NCBI RefSeq assembly: GCF_030272615.1
Contig: NC_081410.1
Span: 115,231,140-115,295,139 of the forward strand
Source: Cryptomeria japonica
Taxonomy: Eukaryota; Streptophyta; Pinopsida; Cupressales; Cupressaceae
Reading direction: 5' to 3'
DNA: 64,000 bases
The translations under genes were made by a program, and so were the position numbers. Of this stretch, positions 1 to 10,312 are shown piece by piece (the stretch's first letter is position 1; each line of letters starts with the position of its first letter). The notes beneath the pieces were generated by a model. That model ran no database searches, was not told the DNA's origin, and saw nothing but the letters and a program-made list of their open reading frames with translations.

Positions 1-25
1 CATTGCAAACTTATTTGATAAAATC

Positions 26-80
26 AAGTTCATAGGAAAGAGTTTAAGAAAAGTTCATAGGAAAGAGTTTAAGAAAAGTT
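26..80. repeat. 25-bp tandem duplication
   Basis: A 25-bp unit containing TTCATAGGAAAGAGTTTAAG occurs twice head to tail and is followed by the first five bases of a third copy. It is non-coding and its copies are identical, so it is probably a recent slippage event. Confidence 0.85.
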
Positions 81-398
81 TCTTTATATGTAAGTGCACA
101 ATAATGAGACATCCAATTTTTATTTTTCTTGAAATGTAGGTGTGATATAGAAATTTGAAGTAAATTTGATTTAGCATAAATTTGATTGTAAGTACTAATA
201 TCAAAAAAAATTATTTAATTTTTCTTGAATATATTGATAATGAAAATTCAAAACAAATTATTTCACCCAAGATCTTAAATACTGAAAATGAGTGATTATG
301 ATGACCTTAAAAAAAATAATTGTCAAAAAAAATAACATAGAAGTTCCATTTGGATAGAAAATAAACACCCAAATAAGAAAACAATAGAATGAATGGGA

Positions 399-536
399 TT
401 AGAACCAACAATGAAAAGGTCTTGTAGTAGTAAAAAAATATATTCCAATTCTGCTGCATTGAAAAGATCCACTAGTGATAATCTCATCAAGAGAATGCAA
501 TAACCTAGACCGAGTTTCTTCGTGAGGTACAATAAC
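399..536 (-). CDS. Possible last exon of an unrecognised minus-strand gene
   Basis: Read on the minus strand, a pyrimidine-rich stretch ending TTTTGCAG (acceptor AG at 538-537) is followed by 45 open codons beginning VIVPHEETRSRLLHSLDEII and ending at a TAA at 401-399. The residue mix of the first 30 codons looks protein-like; the end (YFFTTTRPFHCWF) looks less so and may be read-through of an intron or UTR. I do not recognise a family. It could belong with the exon-like segment at 1400-1574 on the same strand, with the LINE fragment at 671-925 sitting in the intron between them. This is inference from splice-like signals only. Confidence 0.3.
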   Translation of the reverse strand, partial: VIVPHEETRSRLLHSLDEIITSGSFQCSRIGIYFFTTTRPFHCWF

Positions 537-655
537 CTGCAAAATATGATAAAGGTGTTAGGCTCTCTTTGACAGTGTCCCCAAAAGAAGCATTCAATGT
601 AAAATACTAAAATTCAAATGCAGCAGCAACAACTTTATAGAAAAATGAAAACACA

Positions 656-940
656 TATAACCATTTATTTATTTTTTGATCGGTAAAGGCAGAGCCAGAT
701 TTATATTAATTTTGGTTAAATACATAGATTATTCTCTGAGTTCCATAACATTCCAAAAACCCCTGTTCTCAGAGAGCTCAACAAAACATAGTTCCCTCCA
801 AGGGTTGGAGACCTTTAGGCTTATGGTTTAGCCATTTTATCAGAGCTGTTAAAAATTTAATAGTCTAGAAAAAATTAAAGGACTATTAACGATAATGGCA
901 GATTTCCAACTGCCTAGAACCAGAGTATAACCATTTATTT
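656..940 (-). mobile_element. 5'-truncated L1-like LINE fragment with target duplication
   Basis: The 15-mer TATAACCATTTATTT occurs at 656-670 and again at 926-940. Between them lie about 255 bp that begin, on the plus strand, with a T-rich run and GATCGGTAAAGGC, then an AGCC..TTTATATTAA stretch. This matches the 3'-end style of the longer LINEs in the window (after 4875 and after 21461). The poly-T on the left means the element points left, with its 3' poly-A end at about 671. It is non-coding, being only the 3' UTR of a LINE that was 5' truncated on insertion. Confidence 0.75.
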
Positions 941-1399
941 TGTATGGATATTTCAACAAAATTGAGAATGTTTAACAATGATCCAAGAACATGAATTTCA
1001 ATAGATCTCAGTACGTTCGCAGAGCCATGCCTATCTCGTACCATATAACATGATGCAATAGAAAACTTACACTATATAAATTACAACAAAAATTAATCAC
1101 ATTTAAAAATAAAACAATTGTAAAGATCAACATATTGTACAACACATTTGTACAAATGCAGCATAGCGTAACCTTAAAAAAACCCACTGATAGCCTGTGC
1201 ACATGAAGTAATTAATATATTGTTTTTCTAGGTGTGAGATCTAACTTTACACAGAACCAATGCCTTCATTTAACATATAACAATATAATTGTTTATTCTC
1301 TTTTTTAATTATAAAAGATTTAAACTTGGCATCATTGAAATGTCTACAACAGAATTGTTTTAAAATGTAATAACTGCAAAATCATAACAAGTGAGTTAC

Positions 1400-1574
1400 C
1401 TCAATATTGTGCTCAAACAGTGGCATGCTGTCAATGAATTTTTTTTCCCAAAATGAAGCGAACTTAATCAATCTCCCTACATCTACTACTTTCAATTAAG
1501 TTTCTGGATCTACCATTTTTCCCCTTCAGTCCACGAATTTTTGGGGCCAGGTTTGGTTGAGGCACAATATCGAA
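1400..1574 (-). CDS. Exon-like segment, unrecognised gene, probably frameshifted
   Basis: On the minus strand an acceptor-like TTCCATAG is followed by an open stretch starting FDIVPQPNLAPKIRGLKG. A second frame then carries VDVGRLIKFASFWEKKF, followed by IDSMPLFEHNIE, ending at a donor-like GAG/GTAAC (GT at 1399-1398). Joining the two halves needs a one-base frame change near 1480, so if this was an exon it is now broken or wrongly read. The 3' end including its donor is partly duplicated at 1690-1727. No family was recognised. Confidence 0.3.
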
Positions 1575-1727
1575 CTATGGAATTAAAAATGTTGGGGTTT
1601 TACAGTCCTTGGAATGAAAAAAAAACAGTTCCAGCAGTGTATAGATTCTTTAAAGATAAAACTCATTGAAACCAGGGCAAGTGTCTTACCTAAATATTCT
1701 GCACAAAATGTGTCATGCTGTCAACGA
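1400..1727 (-). repeat. Duplicated 38-bp segment containing an exon 3' end and donor site
   Basis: Two segments, 1400-1437 and 1690-1727, share the minus-strand pattern TTGACAGCATG.CAC..TTT....A.AATATT.AG followed directly by GTAA and, a little further on, CACTTG. They lie 290 bp apart in the same orientation. The shared GTAA suggests that an exon end with its splice donor was duplicated. The right copy overlaps the end of the glycine-rich ORF at 1713-2087. Confidence 0.5.
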
Positions 1728-2087
1728 TGCAATGAGGAAAAAAGGGCAGAGTACGCAGGAGCATATACTGAGCAGTGAAATGCATGGATGTTGAATTACA
1801 CTGCTGTTACTTTCTTCTCCGCCTCTGCTGGAACCCCTATCACCAGCTCCACCAACACCACGCCCGATGCCTCCACCTCCTATGCTCGGCCTCCCACCTC
1901 CGCCTCCACCACCGCGCCCGCCGCCGCGGCCACGCCAGCCGCTACTGCTGGAAAAGCCCTCTTTTGCCCTTGGTACTCCTAAAGCAGCCCTTTTTTCTTC
2001 TATAGATAATGCACTCTGCAAAGCCAAGGCTGCACAGAGTAGCACACTAATCATCATTCTGTACTCAATTGTTGGCGACAATATCAT
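1713..2087 (-). CDS. Small secreted glycine-rich protein
   Basis: A 124-codon ORF starts with ATG at 2087-2085; a second start, at residues 11-12 (MMISVLLCAALALQSALS), gives a better signal peptide: a short hydrophobic core of L, A and V, then small residues. The mature part is arginine/glycine-rich at about residues 45-85 (GWRGRGGGRGGGGGGG and similar), with serines. The last 30 residues are hydrophobic and cysteine-rich, which could be a GPI-type tail or out-of-frame read-through, because the end overlaps a duplicated exon-like segment. Glycine-rich proteins of this kind are usually cell-wall or extracellular in plants. GC content is far above the surroundings. The same G/C-rich block opens ORFs on the other strand, which I treat as shadows. 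Confidence 0.5.
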   Translation of the reverse strand: MILSPTIEYRMMISVLLCAALALQSALSIEEKRAALGVPRAKEGFSSSSGWRGRGGGRGGGGGGGRPSIGGGGIGRGVGGAGDRGSSRGGEESNSSVIQHPCISLLSICSCVLCPFFLIASLTA

Positions 2088-2373
2088 CCGAATTCAATAT
2101 TTTCTGACCCTCATTTGTGTCTCAAAGCAATTGATTCATAATGAGAAGCGGACCTAAATTTGACATTTTCAAATTCAAAAATTTCAGTCACCGGATGCAA
2201 TTATCCCGGTAAGTTTTCTGAAAATGTGAAAATTACTTTTAATTCGTTGAGTATGCTGAAAGGCTGCCACTTACTCGTTGCAGGATTTATTAACCGTTTG
2301 CTTTGAATCTTCTCTGCGACACCATTTGCATGGTTTATTTTGGGTTCTGGTTTGACATTCGCTGGTTTCAATG

Positions 2374-2560
2374 CCAGAAAATAGGCAACACACATTTGAC
2401 ATGTAAATACCGTTTCAGCATACTCAGAAGAATTTGGAAGAAAATAAGCAACACACATTTGGCATGAAAATACCATTTCAGCATTACTCAGCAGAACACG
2501 AATTTGGTGTGAAAATACCATTTCAGCATGCTCAGCAGAACCCGAATTTGGCATGAAAAC
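2374..2560. repeat. Degenerate tandem repeat, about 45-60 bp unit
   Basis: Three to four imperfect copies of a unit with the core ATTTGGCATGAAAATACCA, TTTCAGCAT and ACTCAGCAGAA follow one another. Because the unit is partly open, an ORF of 117 codons on the minus strand repeats AEMVFS and CQMCVAYFL. I regard that ORF as a product of the repeat, not a gene. Confidence 0.7.
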
Positions 2561-3213
2561 AAATTAAAAATAATTTGGCGGAAATACCATCCCATTTAAA
2601 AGTGTAGCATCCCATTTATGTTCATTTACGAAAAAAAAAGTAGAAGTCTTTTAAATATATTTTTTAAAATAGAAATTGACATTTTGATTTACAAACACAT
2701 TTTCATTATAAACATTGTTAAGTCAATTAAGATAATTGAAAACATAAATCTAATATATTAATTTTTTTTAATTATATTATTTTGCATTCTTTAATTGTTA
2801 GTTTATATTATAAATTTTTTAATAATTTATTATTATTATTTTATTATGTTGATATTATTATTATTTACTTATAAATATAATTTTTTATTTTGTATTGTTA
2901 TTTTATAAAAGATTATATATAATAGTTAAAAAAAAAGAAAAGAAATGTTATATAATTTTTTTTTAATTTTAAATTGTTATTATATTGATATTTGTAAATA
3001 TATAGAAAGTGATTTATGACATAATCTCAATTTATTTAAAATAATTAAATTATAAAAACATCAAGAAAAAATTCATTTCAAATTTTAACATAACCTTTTG
3101 AAAAAGCTTATTACAATCATAAAGACTTATTACAGTCAACAAATAAGTCTTTATGAATGTGTGCCTATGCTAATTCCTCTTAGACAGAGGATTGATTTCT
3201 CTATATTATAACT
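2561..3213. other. AT-rich non-coding stretch
   Basis: Long runs of A, T and ATT/TAA triplets fill 2620-3110, and no ORF with protein-like composition is seen. Nothing functional was recognised. Confidence 0.7.
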
Positions 3214-3787
3214 GCTATCACCTAAGTCACTAGGTTCGAATTTGAATTCGAAGTTCGACAACTTTGAAATTCAAATGAAGTTCGATGAGGAAGAAATTCG
3301 AAATGTATAAAATTCGAATTAAATTCGCCATATGTAATTTTTAAATTGTTTTAATAAATATATGTAATATATCTATAAAATTGCCTAAATAGTTTAACAT
3401 TGATAAATAGATTTGAAATCGTTACAAAAAGATGACATATTTATAAAATATAAACCATAGGAAACAATGAAACATATGCTAGGGCACGAACGACAGCAAA
3501 AACGACAGGCAAAAATTGCAAGCGAACTTCTCCTACAGGCCGCGACTATCACGGGTCCGCGACTACTTCTCCTACAGGCCGCAACTCACAACATATTGAA
3601 GATGTGTTTACAAAATATTAACAGAAGAAGAAGGCCAAAAATTAAAATTAAGAAGAAACAACAAAACATAGAAAAAAATAAAAATAAAAAAATCTAATTT
3701 CAACGATTTTTTTTGTTTTTTTTAAGTTCGGCGAATTTCGAACTTCAAGGATGAAATTCGGCCGAACCTGGTGACATAGGCTATCAC
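3214..3787. mobile_element. Non-autonomous hAT-like element (MITE), 558 bp
   Basis: The 8-mer GCTATCAC is present at 3214-3221 and 3780-3787. Just inside are 17-bp inverted ends: CTAAGTCACTAGGTTCG at 3222-3238, and the reverse complement of the right end, CTATGTCACCAGGTTCG (two mismatches). An 8-bp target duplication with short inverted repeats is the hAT superfamily signature. Both subterminal regions are rich in TTCGAA-type motifs, as expected of transposase-binding repeats. The interior carries only a lysine-rich spurious ORF (3467-3697) and no transposase domain, so it would need a partner element to move. Confidence 0.8.
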
Positions 3788-4661
3788 AGTCCTTTAAGGG
3801 GTGTTCTGATACTGTATATGACTATTGTAGCTTTCTTAGAAGTGTAGTGTGCCCTTATTGGCTCATGATTGTCCTTTTGGGTCTTTGGCTGCAAAAATGG
3901 TATTGAGACTAATGCAATTTGTATGCAAATTTTTTTTCCTTGTATTTGGTGACTGCAATACACACTTTTCTACTGGCCGCCTTATCCATGTTGAGTTATT
4001 ATGGGCTGTATAATTTATCAAGACCTACTTGCCACTACCATCCATTGTGATTCATCTTCATTGTATAAGTTTTTGAAATGAATATTCTCTATTATTGACA
4101 GTGACTATTGCTCTATATGTTGTAAATATTTCCATCTATGCAACTAAGGCAACATAGGGTTTTGAGCCTCTACCTTCTATTTTGGTTGTTATTTGACTGT
4201 CACCCATGGGTTTATGAGATATTCATGTTATCATGCTTCTTGATAAAAACAATAGTCTCAAGGCTCTAGCATCTTTTATTTTGAAGGTTCATACACCCTT
4301 TTGAGAATGAATTTTGATATTTCTCATTACCCTGCTCACAACATCAATGGTGATGGATACTCAATGCTTTGTACATGATTCTTTTGACTTTGTTCAACTT
4401 GATAGTGATCTTCATGGTTTGAAGGATAAAATTGCATTGATTGTGTATTGGTCTTCATACTGCTACAGGTGTCTGTGTATACACACATACTCACTACTCC
4501 ATTTGTATTGCTCATGAGTGCTATAAGGGAAAGGGTTTGGATATATGTTAATCCTTTGATAATCTTGACTCGTGTATATGCTTTTCATTATAATTATTGA
4601 CGGTTATATCATCATGGGAGCTCTGTGTTGCTTTCATATAGCTAATGTCTTTTCATGCAAT
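3788..4661. other. Intergenic stretch, nothing recognised
   Basis: Mixed-composition sequence with only short open frames (largest 67 codons at 4314-4517) and no recognisable domain. It was contiguous with the sequence after 13180 before the solo LTR inserted. Confidence 0.6.
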
Positions 4662-5148
4662 CATAGTGTGCACACCTAAAAGTTGCACAATGAATTAAGT
4701 GAATTTTATTCATTTAATTATCCCTAATTCTTCCAATTAATTAAATTAAGATTTAATTAATATCCCTATTCTTCTAATTGGCCTTTTAATCAAATTAAAG
4801 ATTTGATTAAATCTCCTTCTTCTAGCTTAACCTATTAATTAAACTAAGGTTTGATTAAGTACCCTTAGCCATTTTTTTTTTAATGGTAAGAGCTATCTTT
4901 AAAGGGGATAGCACCCTTATATTAACTTTTAAAAAATATTACAAAATGGCTTCTAGGCCTGATAGCAACAACATACACCAGCTTACCTACCCACCCCTGA
5001 ATACAAAGTCTGATCATACATATATTATCTAACTACTTCCCAGCCTGATTATCTAACTATCCCCTCCTCAATATTTTGAACCATTGCTGAAACAGTAAAC
5101 CAAAAACAGGGACCGTCTTATGGCTAAAGAGGGAAACTGATACACACA

Positions 5149-5793
5149 TTAAGCACCACCATTGAAAGTTTGCATGATAACCCCGACATATTCACCCACA
5201 CTGATCACTGTTTCTGTTGCTCCAGCTAAAAACCACCATGTTTCAGTGTTTGTCACTCTGCGAAAGGGAGCCATATTCCCATTCTGCACTGCACATCTAA
5301 AGACTTCCCAAGCATTCTCCCCGAATGACCCCATCATCTCTTTTAGTTCTTCCTTCTTCAACTGCCTTGCTTCGGCCCTATTTCGCTCACTATCGTCCGA
5401 CGCCTCGCTCCCTCCATCCTCACTCTCCTCCTCTTCATCCTCAGACTCAGTGGGTAGGAACATGTCCGGTTGAAAATATGTTTTTAGGATGTTGAACCAC
5501 ACATTCTCTGGCAGACTCAAAATTGCATTGACAATGCAGTTGCCGTTGACGTGTTTAGCAAAGCCGCACAACATCTCCACAACCCTTTCCCTGTTCTCTA
5601 TGACGTCCACTAGAGGCATAAGGACCGCTTCGTAAACTGTGGAGTCACACCAATGCTGCTCAAAATTGAGTGTTATCCCAACCAAGCCTTTTATTGCCTC
5701 ATAGGCATACTCTTCTGTAATAAACATGTTGCGGATTTGGGCATCAAGTGTTTCCTCACAATTCATGCAACCAACTCTACCAAAGTATGCCAT
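5149..5793 (-). CDS. LINE ORF3, unknown protein downstream of RNase H
   Basis: An intact frame of 214 codons runs from ATG at 5793-5791 to a stop at 5149. An in-frame TGA at 5829-5827 lies shortly upstream, so it is separate from ORF2, whose RNase H ends at 6094. The N-terminal 115 residues look helical (start MAYFGRVGCMNCEETLDAQ). An acidic stretch of Glu, Asp and Ser follows at about residues 117-137, then a charged helix KKEELKEMM and a final part with NTETWWFLAG. There is no zinc knuckle, helicase or protease motif. It lies inside the LINE's target duplication, so it travels with the element. By eye it aligns with the ORFs at 22466-23231, 24788-25363 and 26015-26722. Function unknown; RNA or protein binding would be a guess. 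Confidence 0.75.
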   Translation of the reverse strand: MAYFGRVGCMNCEETLDAQIRNMFITEEYAYEAIKGLVGITLNFEQHWCDSTVYEAVLMPLVDVIENRERVVEMLCGFAKHVNGNCIVNAILSLPENVWFNILKTYFQPDMFLPTESEDEEEESEDGGSEASDDSERNRAEARQLKKEELKEMMGSFGENAWEVFRCAVQNGNMAPFRRVTNTETWWFLAGATETVISVGEYVGVIMQTFNGGA

Positions 5794-6093
5794 TAGAATT
5801 CTCCTCCCCAATGACTTGCCTGACACTCAAATATCCTTGACGTCGAGCCAAGTGAAGTGGATCTTTTATAGAGTTTGAGTATTCTAGTAGTTTCCATATG
5901 AAGCACACTTGCCAAAAAGATCAAGATCGAACAGTCTGCACAATTATGTCCTACATAGGCTTTATGTCGATCAGATGCTGCTAACTCCACCGACACTGCT
6001 ATTTTGAATGGTCAGTCTGCTAAGCTTGTATGATTCCTCTGCCACCTCATCATGGTACTGTAGGTACATTCACAGACCTAAAAGCTGGAGACA

Positions 6094-9000
6094 TTACCCA
6101 ACCCCGTCTCTCTTTGTTTCCATTAAACCCATTCTATTCAGCTCCTTAATCTCCAAGCTTATCAAATCGAGGTCAACTGTCACTTCTGCCACATCCGACA
6201 TGACCCCAAGATTGGAAAAAAGATCTGCCAATCGATTACGTTCCCTATAGATGTGAGATAACTCATAGGGCTTGATTGTTTGTAGCAAATTGTGTATACG
6301 AGGTAGCCATCTGGCCAATTTCCAATTAGTAAACTTGGAGTTAATAATTCCATTTATAATAACCTGAGAATCTCCCTCGACCTGCACATTAAATAAGCCT
6401 TTCTTCTTGCAAAGAAGCAGACCAACCTCAAGGGCTCTAAGTTCTGCTTCATTATTTGTAGTATGACCAATCCGCCAGTAGGTGCTTGCCACAATATTCC
6501 CAAACTCGTCCTGAATGACTGCTCCATAACTAGCCTGCCCAGGGTTACCTCTACAGGCCCCGTCAAAGTTTAGTTTTTCCCAATTACCATGAGGCTTGGC
6601 CCATCTAACCTTTTCCCTATCTATTTTCTTATTTGGATAATGGAAGATCACATTCTTAAAAGACCAGTTCTTCTCCATTTCCAGATCCCAATCATTGAAT
6701 ATGAACTTTCTGATGTTCTTGGGCTTGCCACTTATACTTCTTCCATGACAGTCTTAAGATTGCTAATTACAACCTCTATTGGACTAGAAGTCTCTTTGAA
6801 TATACGCTTATTCTGCTCTTTCCAAAGCAGCCAGACAATCATTGCGGGGCTCACCAGCCACAATGCACCCCACTTAGACTGGCTGTAAATTGGCCATGAA
6901 ACTAAAAATTCCTTCAGTGTCGCATTCCTGACTGTGTGAAGGTTCAACATGCCTAGAAACCATTCCCAACACCCTTGAGCGAACTTACAGTTGAAAAGTA
7001 AATGATCCACCGATTCTTCCTCAACGTTACATAACGTGCACCAACTTGGTCCATGGATAGCAATTGTCTTGAGTCTGTCCCCAGTGAGAATTCGACCGTT
7101 CAGGGCAATCCATAGGGACGTCCCTGCTTTAGGCAAAACCCATTTATTCCAGCATAACTTACTAGGCCAATTTGGATTAACCACTCTATGTCTCTGTACT
7201 TCGTATCCCAACTTGACACTGTATTCCCCTGACTTGGCAGCACACCAAAATAAACAAGCCTCCTCATCCGTGGCTAAGACTGCTCTGTTTTTTATGATTT
7301 CTTCCAACCTTTCACACAGCTCAGGGTTGCCTATTGCTATCCTTTTCCAATTCCTTATGCCATGACAGTCGACCCCTTCAAAGTAATTAGCCACCTGCAA
7401 ACCTATGGCAAATTCAATGGAGTTAATCCAGTCCTGATCTTCGAATCTTTCTGCCAGCGACAATTCGCCCTCCCAGGAATCCCACCAGAATTTAGCCCTA
7501 CACCCATTGCCAACCTTCCAGGAGATATGATTTGTAATAATGTCTCGGCTTTTCCAGAGGAAGTTCCATGTGGGAGAACCCATTTCCGAATAAACCATTG
7601 TGAAAATTCGATCCGGCGCATCAGAGTCGAGGTATTTTTTCTAAAAAATTCTACACCATAACTTCTCAGGATTTTTATACATTTTCCTCGACAGTTTTGC
7701 ACCAAGGGCCGTGTTTTGGATATTCATTTTTCTAAACCCTGCTCCCCCATCCTCCTTCAACAAACACATGGTATCCTTCTATGATCCTTGGTCCCTTCCC
7801 AAACAAATTTCTTTAAAAGGCCATCTAATTTAGCACCAACATGATTTGACATGTGGAAACATTGCATACTGTAGATTGGGACTGCTGCTAACACAGATCT
7901 TATCATTAAAAGTCGACTAGCCTGAGTGAGCCACCTGTTCTTCCATTGCTCTGATTTCATTTTGCATGACTTTAATACATCATCCCATATTTGATTTTGT
8001 CTACTACCTTTATCAATTTTGATCCCAAGGTATTTAAGGGGCAATTCGACACTGCTGAAACCCAAGACCTGAGCGATGCGATTTTGATTCAAATTATTTG
8101 TGTTAAAAAAGAAAATGTGTGACTTGTCCTTATTCATCTCTTGACTCGACAATCGAGAGTATTCCTCTAATACTTCCCACACTCCTTTTGCTTCCTTCAT
8201 CGTGGCTTCTCCAAACAGAATCGTGTCATCAGCGAACTGCGAATGTGTGATGGGCTCTATTGATCTATGGACTCAAATGCCATTCCACTGCCTGGTTGCT
8301 TGCTTTGATTTAATCAAATTCCCTAGTACCTCCACCATTAGGACAAAGAGAGCAGGGGATAGGGGGTCACCCTGCCTCAACCCATTAATTGCTTTGAAAA
8401 AGAGACAAACCAAACCATTCACCAGCAAAGAGAAATTGATTGTGGATATGTAGAAAGAGATACAGTCAATCCACTCCTTCAGAAAACCATAACACTTTAA
8501 AACTTTAACCAAGAATTGCCACACCACCTTGTCGTACGCTTTTGCAACGTCAAGTTTTATGATCATAGCTTTTAAATTTTCCTTGTGTATAGAGTGCATC
8601 ACTTCAGATACAAGAATGATGCTGTCTGCTAGCTCCCTTCTTGGGGTAAAACCATTTTGGTTTTCAGAGATGAGGTGGGGTAGGATTATCTTTACTCTGA
8701 TAGCCATAGCCTTCGATATAATTTTGTATATGGTATTGCATAGCGATATGGGCCTAAAATCATTCATTGTAGTACAATCCTGTTTTTTGGGAATTAATGC
8801 TATAAGTGTGTTATTCAACTCTTTAACAAACTTACCTTTTTTTCTGAATTCTTCTACTACCATCCAAATGTCATGTCCCATGAAATCCCAACATCTTTGA
8901 TAGAAGTTTGTAGTCATTCCATCCGGACCCGGGGCCTTATGAGGGTGCAGCTTGAATGTAGCTCTTTTAATTTCCTCCAAAGAGTATGGTTTGCACAACA

Positions 9001-10312
9001 TCATTGCCTCATCCTCAGATACCATCTTATGAAGAATTTCAGATAACCTGTTATCGGATGCGGTCTAGGACTAGTTATTGCATCCCAAAACTTTTTCAAA
9101 GTGCTCTAGTGCAGCTTGCTCAATTCCAGCCTCAGTATTTCTCAGGGAACCATTGTCATCCAGGATCGACGTTATTTTGTTCTTGTTTCTTTTGCCCTTT
9201 GAGGAGGCATGAAAAAACTTTGTGTTTCGGTCTCCCTCTGCAATCCATAGCGCCCTTGATTTATCCCTCCAGTATACCTCTTCTCTACTTAACATTTCCG
9301 CATATTGCTCCTTAAGTGATTTTTCTTTCAGATAATCTTCGCGGTCCATGCCTATAGACATAACTATGTTATTGATCTCTTCCAATTCATCTTCAATTCT
9401 TACTTTTTCGGCGAAGATATTTTTGAATGACACCTTGTTCCATTGTTTGATTTTGTTTTTAATGTATTGGATTCTTTTGACAAACCGGTAACTAGGAGAG
9501 CCCATGTAACTATTGCTCTCCCACCACCAAACCTTTAATGACTCCAAAAATGAGGGATCCCTCCACCACATGCTCTGGAATTTAAAATAGTTCCTGTTCT
9601 TGGGAATTTCGTGATTGATAGACAACATAACCGGTAAGTGATCCGAACCCGCTTGTGGGATGATGTTAGTGTTTATGGAGAAGCTACCATTATCCCGCCA
9701 TTCACCTACAAAAAAGAGATCCAATCTTTCAAAGATTTTAGAGAAATTAAGTCTTCTGTTTGTCCAGGTGAATTTACCATTTTTAGGAACCACATCCATT
9801 ACTTGACATTTTGAGATGAATTCTTTGAAATCCTCCATTACTTTTGTGCTCTTTATGAGACCACCAACTTTGTCATCTATATCGATAATTGCATTAAAGT
9901 CCCCGACCATGATAACTTTCTGTTTATCCAGGAATTGTAATTGATCATAAATCTCAGACCATACCCTCAGTTTTTCATCTGTTTTAATTGGGCCATAAAT
10001 GTTGACAAGAGGGAAGTATGTGCCCCCTGTTTTGATGTTGCAAACCATCCAGAACTCGTTGGATGCGATTGGATCCACCTCAAAGACCTCTGGATTTCAT
10101 AGCATTCCAAGTCCCCCTACGGTCCCTCTGGCATCTTGGAACAATCCTTCCCAATTTGAGCAATACTTAATGAACTCTTGTATCTTATCACTGCACAGTT
10201 TTGTTTCCTGAAGTAAGACCATGTCCGCCTCAAGCTTGATCAACGCTCTTTTGATCAAGCGTCTTTTGTTAGGGGCCAAAAGTCCCCTGACATTCCATGA
10301 AGCGATTTTCAT
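6094..10312 (-). pseudogene. LINE ORF2: endonuclease, reverse transcriptase, RNase H
   Basis: This is the polyprotein for target-primed reverse transcription. An APE-type endonuclease starts at the ATG at 10312 (MKIASWNVRGL), with QETKL, GDFNAI and GSDHLP catalytic motifs present. The reverse transcriptase spans about 9000-7760, with KAPGPDG, LDVAKAYDKV, GLRQGDPLSP and an intact FADD catalytic motif near 8190-8230. A zf-RVT knuckle (WCTLCN...HLLFNC) lies near 6990-7050. RNase H is at 6560-6190, with DGACRGNPG, NEAEL, EGDSQ and RNRLAD. In-frame stops occur near 10097, 9071, 8273 and 7757; the frame shifts near 7600-7700 and again near 6700. Without these it would be about 1,400 residues, normal for a plant L1 ORF2 with RNase H. 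The copy is dead as it stands. Confidence 0.92.

Noticed and set aside
1775-2157. Pro/Ala-rich ORFs on the plus strand opposite the glycine-rich ORF
   Set aside because: They are complementary shadows of the GGN codons; the minus-strand frame alone has a signal peptide.
2201-2554. 117-codon minus ORF with repeated AEMVFS and CVAYFL
   Set aside because: It is produced by a degenerate tandem DNA repeat and has no domain or context.
3467-3697. 76-codon Lys/Asn-rich ORF
   Set aside because: It lies inside the non-autonomous hAT-like element and is low complexity.
5793-5996. 67-codon minus ORF overlapping the start of LINE ORF3
   Set aside because: Different frame, no similarity to other copies; probably chance.
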